Assembly: GCA_001871815.1 (NCBI GenBank)
Contig: MNVP01000070.1
Span: forward strand, 1-14,026
Reading direction: 5' to 3'
Origin: Candidatus Omnitrophica bacterium CG1_02_40_15
GTDB lineage: Bacteria; Omnitrophota; Gorgyraeia; Gorgyraeales; Gorgyraeaceae
Length of the DNA: 14,026 nucleotides
Position numbers and translations under genes: made by a program. The notes under the pieces are model-generated. The model searched no databases, had not been told where the DNA came from, and saw nothing but the letters and a program-made list of their open reading frames with translations. Below are positions 11,931-14,026 of the stretch, in pieces (the first letter of the stretch is position 1; every line of letters starts with the position of its first letter).

Positions 11931-13257
11931 GTTTGCGCCAAGCCCAACAGGCTATCTGCATATAGGAAGCGTAAGGACAGCTCTTTTTAATTGGCTGTAC
12001 GCAAGATCGCAGGGAGGCGTATTTATATTGAGAATAGAAGATACCGACCAAAAACGTTCAAGTGATGTTTATATGCAAGAAATTCTCACAGATTTAAAAT
12101 GGCTAGGGTTAAACTGGGATGAAGGGCCTTATTTTCAGGCAAAGAGATTTGATGTTTATAAAGCTTGCGCCCAGAACCTGCTTGAAAAAGGGCTGGCCTA
12201 TAAAGACGGGGAAGCGATTATTTTCAAAATACCGGACGAAAAAATAAAGATATATGATCTTGTGCACGGCGAAATAGAGGTGGATAATACTCTGATAGAT
12301 GATCTGGTGTTAATGAAATCGGACGGAAGCCCTGCTTATAACTTTGCGTGCGTTGTAGATGATATAGAGATGCGGATATCGCATGTGATAAGAGGGGATG
12401 ATCATGTCTCAAATACCAATAAGCAAGTGGCGCTTTATAGCGCGCTTGGAGTAAAACCTCCTAAATTTGCGCATATACCTTTAATATTAGGGCCTGATAA
12501 AGCGCCTCTATCCAAGCGTTTTGGCGCTGTTTCGATAACTGACTACCGCAGTATGGGCTATCTACCGCAGGCAATCGTAAATTACCTTTCACTTTTAGGG
12601 TGGTCGCCCGGAGATAACAAGGAATTTATGAGCGTGAGCGAGATTGTAAAAAGATTCAGCCTGAAGCGCATAAATAAAACAGGCGCTGAATTTAATCAGG
12701 ATAAACTAAGATGGATCAACGGGGAGCATATAAGAAAACTTTCTCTGGATGAATTTGTAAAGATAGGGATGGAGTTTATACATTCGCCCGCCACAGAAAC
12801 AAAAGCGGGCTCAGTATCAATTTCTCAGGCCTGTAGACCTGAGAAATTGGTTAAACTTGAGTGCGACGAGAAATGGTTTAGAAGATTTGCAGAGCTTTAT
12901 CATTATAGGGTTAAAACCTTAGTTGAATTTAAAGAAGAGTTTGGGATATTTATGTCAGATGAGGTGCAGTATAATGAAGAGGCTGTGGAAAAGTTTTTAA
13001 AAAAAGATAAAGTTTCAAGTATACTAAGCATAACAAGAGAACGGCTTGAAAAATTAGACCCTTTTACGCAGGAAAATATAGAAAAAGAATCCAGGGCCTT
13101 GATAAAAGAGCTGAAGATAGAAAGCGCTGACCTAATACATCCGTTAAGGGTTGCAGTGACAGGTAAAGCTGTTTCAGCAGGCGTGTTTGAAGTACTGGCT
13201 CTTCTGGGCAAGGACAGAGTCGTAACAAGGCTGGAGCGTGTTTTAACCCAGACGTAA
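11917..13257 (+). CDS. gltX: Glutamyl-tRNA synthetase
   Basis: A 446-residue class I synthetase that charges tRNA-Glu with glutamate, and in many bacteria lacking GlnRS also mischarges tRNA-Gln. The HIGH motif is in RFAPSPTGYLHIGSVRTALF (5-24), and the KMSKS-type motif is APLSKRFGAVS (196-206). FILRIEDTDQKRS and HVIRGDDHVSNTNKQ are further signatures. The C-terminal anticodon-binding region is compact. Residues about 290-311 (SPATETKAGSVSISQACRPE and the next two) are encoded by two hairpins and look like an extra loop between RKLSLDEF and the KTLVEF helix. ATG 11917 has AGAAAGGG 8 nt upstream; TTG 11911 is less likely. It overlaps the gamma subunit gene, so it belongs to the same transcript. 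Discriminating and non-discriminating types cannot be told apart by eye. Confidence 0.95.
   Translation: MVRVRFAPSPTGYLHIGSVRTALFNWLYARSQGGVFILRIEDTDQKRSSDVYMQEILTDLKWLGLNWDEGPYFQAKRFDVYKACAQNLLEKGLAYKDGEAIIFKIPDEKIKIYDLVHGEIEVDNTLIDDLVLMKSDGSPAYNFACVVDDIEMRISHVIRGDDHVSNTNKQVALYSALGVKPPKFAHIPLILGPDKAPLSKRFGAVSITDYRSMGYLPQAIVNYLSLLGWSPGDNKEFMSVSEIVKRFSLKRINKTGAEFNQDKLRWINGEHIRKLSLDEFVKIGMEFIHSPATETKAGSVSISQACRPEKLVKLECDEKWFRRFAELYHYRVKTLVEFKEEFGIFMSDEVQYNEEAVEKFLKKDKVSSILSITRERLEKLDPFTQENIEKESRALIKELKIESADLIHPLRVAVTGKAVSAGVFEVLALLGKDRVVTRLERVLTQT
12786..12849. repeat. Two hairpins inserted in frame within gltX
   Basis: First hairpin: GCCCGC (12786-12791) pairs with GCGGGC (12805-12810) and shares the 13-nt string CCCGCCACAGAAA with the element at the end of dxs. 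Second hairpin: CAATTTCTCAGG (12818-12829) pairs perfectly over 12 bp with CCTGAGAAATTG (12838-12849), loop CCTGTAGA. Together they encode residues 290-311 of GltX in a region where I expect the family to be shorter. The frame stays open, with conserved GltX sequence on both sides. Confidence 0.85.
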
Positions 13258-13262
13258 AGGTT

Positions 13263-13619
13263 ATGGAAGAGAATAGAAAATTTGTAAGGATAGAATGGCC
13301 TGTTATAATAAAGTATAAAACTATAGAGGAGCCTTGCGCTCAGGATCAGATTGTAGGCAGAGATATAAGCGAAAGCGGAGCGCGGTTTATAGTTTACGAA
13401 CGGCTTATGAAAGGCACTAAACTAGAAATGCAGCTTGAAGCGCCTTTTGATTCAATGCCTCTCTTCGCTAAAGGCGAAGTAGTTTGGATAAAAAAAATAG
13501 GCGAAGAAAATTCCAAAACTTTTGAAGTGGGAGTTATTTTTAAAGGCATCAGCCAGATCGATCAGAAACGTCTTAAGATGTATATTGAGAATGAAGTAAA
13601 AGAACGCAGAAAGCCTTGA
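13263..13619 (+). CDS. PilZ-domain protein, probable c-di-GMP receptor
   Basis: A 118-residue single-domain PilZ protein. Both c-di-GMP-binding motifs are visible: RKFVR (RxxxR, R5 and R9) and DISESG (DxSxxG, residues 34-39), followed by ARFIV and the strand LFAKGEVVWIKKI. There is no signal peptide, no membrane segment and no second domain, so its output is unknown; proteins of this kind typically act through a partner. ATG 13263 is 5 bp after the gltX stop; AAAGG only 2 nt upstream is an unusually tight ribosome site, consistent with coupling to gltX. It is the only sign of c-di-GMP signalling here; ymdB also acts on nucleotides, but no functional link can be shown. Confidence 0.88.
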   Translation: MEENRKFVRIEWPVIIKYKTIEEPCAQDQIVGRDISESGARFIVYERLMKGTKLEMQLEAPFDSMPLFAKGEVVWIKKIGEENSKTFEVGVIFKGISQIDQKRLKMYIENEVKERRKP

Positions 13620-13622
13620 ACA

Positions 13623-13662
13623 TGCCATTGCGAAGCCGCCTTTGGCGGCTGAAGCAATAGCA
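13623..13662. repeat. Hairpin between the PilZ gene and tRNA-Gln
   Basis: AGCCGCC (13634-13640) pairs with GGCGGCT (13644-13650) around TTT; outer ATTGC (13627-13631) pairs with GCAAT (13654-13658), and TGC with GCA beyond that. There is no T-run, so it is more likely a repeat or mRNA 3'-end processing structure than an intrinsic terminator. It could mark the boundary between the mRNA and the tRNA. Confidence 0.7.
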
Positions 13663-13682
13663 TAATAAATTTCAGTTAAAAT

Positions 13683-13756
13683 TGGAGGATCGTCTAACGG
13701 TAGGACACGGGTCTCTGGAACCCGGTATGATGGTTCGATTCCATCTCCTCCAGCCA
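13683..13756 (+). tRNA. tRNA-Gln, anticodon CUG, 3' CCA encoded
   Basis: A complete cloverleaf. Acceptor arms TGGAGGA (13683-13689) and TCCTCCA (13746-13752) pair over all 7 bp and start with the U1-A72 pair typical of bacterial tRNA-Gln. The anticodon stem CGGGT/ACCCG encloses loop CTCTGGA with anticodon CTG at 13715-13717. The T arm GATGG/CCATC encloses TTCGATT. The discriminator is G (13753), followed by an encoded CCA (13754-13756). The D arm is short but pairs (GTC 13692-13694 with GAC 13704-13706). It reads CAG codons. Confidence 0.96.
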
Positions 13757-13793
13757 AATTTATCGTAACTAATTGTAAACAAGAGAGTTACAT

Positions 13794-13827
13794 AAAAATA
13801 GCCTGACCCAAAAGTCAGGCTATTTTT
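13794..13827. terminator. Strong intrinsic terminator after tRNA-Gln
   Basis: Perfect 14-bp arms AAAAATAGCCTGAC (13794-13807) and GTCAGGCTATTTTT (13814-13827) enclose loop CCAAAA. The T-run on the plus strand and A-run before the stem make it a terminator usable in both directions. It probably ends the long transcript at the tRNA. Confidence 0.93.
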
Positions 13828-13964
13828 ATCTTCAAAGGTGTCAAACCTTTCTTCTACAGTTTGGAGGCCAAGTTTGGGTTAATAAGTAATTTTATCGTCG
13901 GTAAATCCTATCTGGAGGTGAAAACTCGTCAAAAATGTAGTGCCAACAAAATGGCTTAATTATC

Positions 13965-13994
13965 TTGACAATCGAGTATAAAGTAAGGTATACT
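13965..13994 (+). promoter_or_regulatory. Sigma-70-type promoter for the gene starting at 14019
   Basis: A consensus -35 box TTGACA (13965-13970) and a near-consensus -10 box TATACT (13989-13994) are 18 bp apart. GGAGG (14010-14014) and an ATG at 14019 follow. The -35 sequence also has its inverted copy TGTCAA at 14000-14005, and AAGTA/TACTT arms (13981-13985, 13991-13995) overlap the -10, either of which could be an operator. Between the terminator and this promoter (13828-13964) I see no gene. Confidence 0.8.
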
Positions 13995-14018
13995 TGTAAT
14001 GTCAACAGAGGAGGCCAT

Positions 14019-14026
14019 ATGTTTCT
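14019..14026 (+). CDS. Start of a further gene, cut by the window edge
   Basis: ATG TTT and two bases follow a GGAGG ribosome site (14010-14014, 4 nt spacing) and a good promoter. Only two codons are visible, so nothing can be said about the product. It is transcribed separately from the upstream operon, being beyond the terminator. Confidence 0.6.

Noticed and set aside
13912..13956. Mini-ORF or riboswitch in the gap before the last promoter, near TCTGGAGGTGAAAAC.
   Set aside because: The GTG would overlap its own GGAGG with no spacing, the peptide would be about 13 residues, and I recognise no conserved RNA motif. It also lies upstream of the promoter at 13965.

Overview
This 14 kb window is one co-directional run of plus-strand genes from an anaerobic bacterium. 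It holds housekeeping metabolism (2-oxoacid:ferredoxin oxidoreductase, the non-mevalonate isoprenoid route, RNase Y and YmdB) at moderately low GC, with many palindromic repeats between genes and inside some of them. Gene content and repeat load resemble candidate-phylum genomes; Omnitrophota is my best guess, from general impression only. No marker here settles the taxonomy.

Layout. (1) 104-2139: an IscU/NifU-type Fe-S scaffold gene interrupted by a 358-residue intein, overlapping a 5-formyltetrahydrofolate cyclo-ligase gene by 4 bases. (2) 2177-4690: RNase Y (rny) and the phosphodiesterase ymdB, separated by a compound palindrome. (3) 4740-7129: exonuclease VII subunits xseA and xseB, then a polyprenyl (farnesyl-type) diphosphate synthase. 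(4) 7192-9123: dxs, the first enzyme of the MEP isoprenoid pathway. (5) 9309-11930: a four-subunit 2-oxoacid:ferredoxin oxidoreductase in the order delta (ferredoxin), alpha, beta, gamma. (6) 11917-13619: glutamyl-tRNA synthetase (gltX) and a small PilZ protein. (7) 13683-13827: tRNA-Gln(CUG) and a strong intrinsic terminator. (8) 13828-14026: a gap, then a sigma-70-type promoter and the first codons of another gene.

The genes fit together in pairs. dxs and the prenyltransferase both feed isoprenoid synthesis. The Fe-S scaffold could supply clusters to the ferredoxin and to the beta subunit of the oxidoreductase. Short gaps, GTGA overlaps and the lack of a convincing internal terminator suggest one or a few long transcripts ending at 13827.

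Two signals stand out. First, the IscU intein sits exactly at a cluster-ligand cysteine, so no functional scaffold can form until the protein splices. Second, there is a family of modular palindromic elements with conserved ends (GTTCTCGACT ... CGCTCGAAC) and variable hairpin interiors. Copies lie between genes, inside dxs in frame, and across the dxs stop codon. A related hairpin module lies in frame inside gltX, and a separate 7-bp tandem repeat expands a loop of the prenyltransferase. This looks like repeat elements that tolerate, or exploit, insertion into protein-coding sequence.
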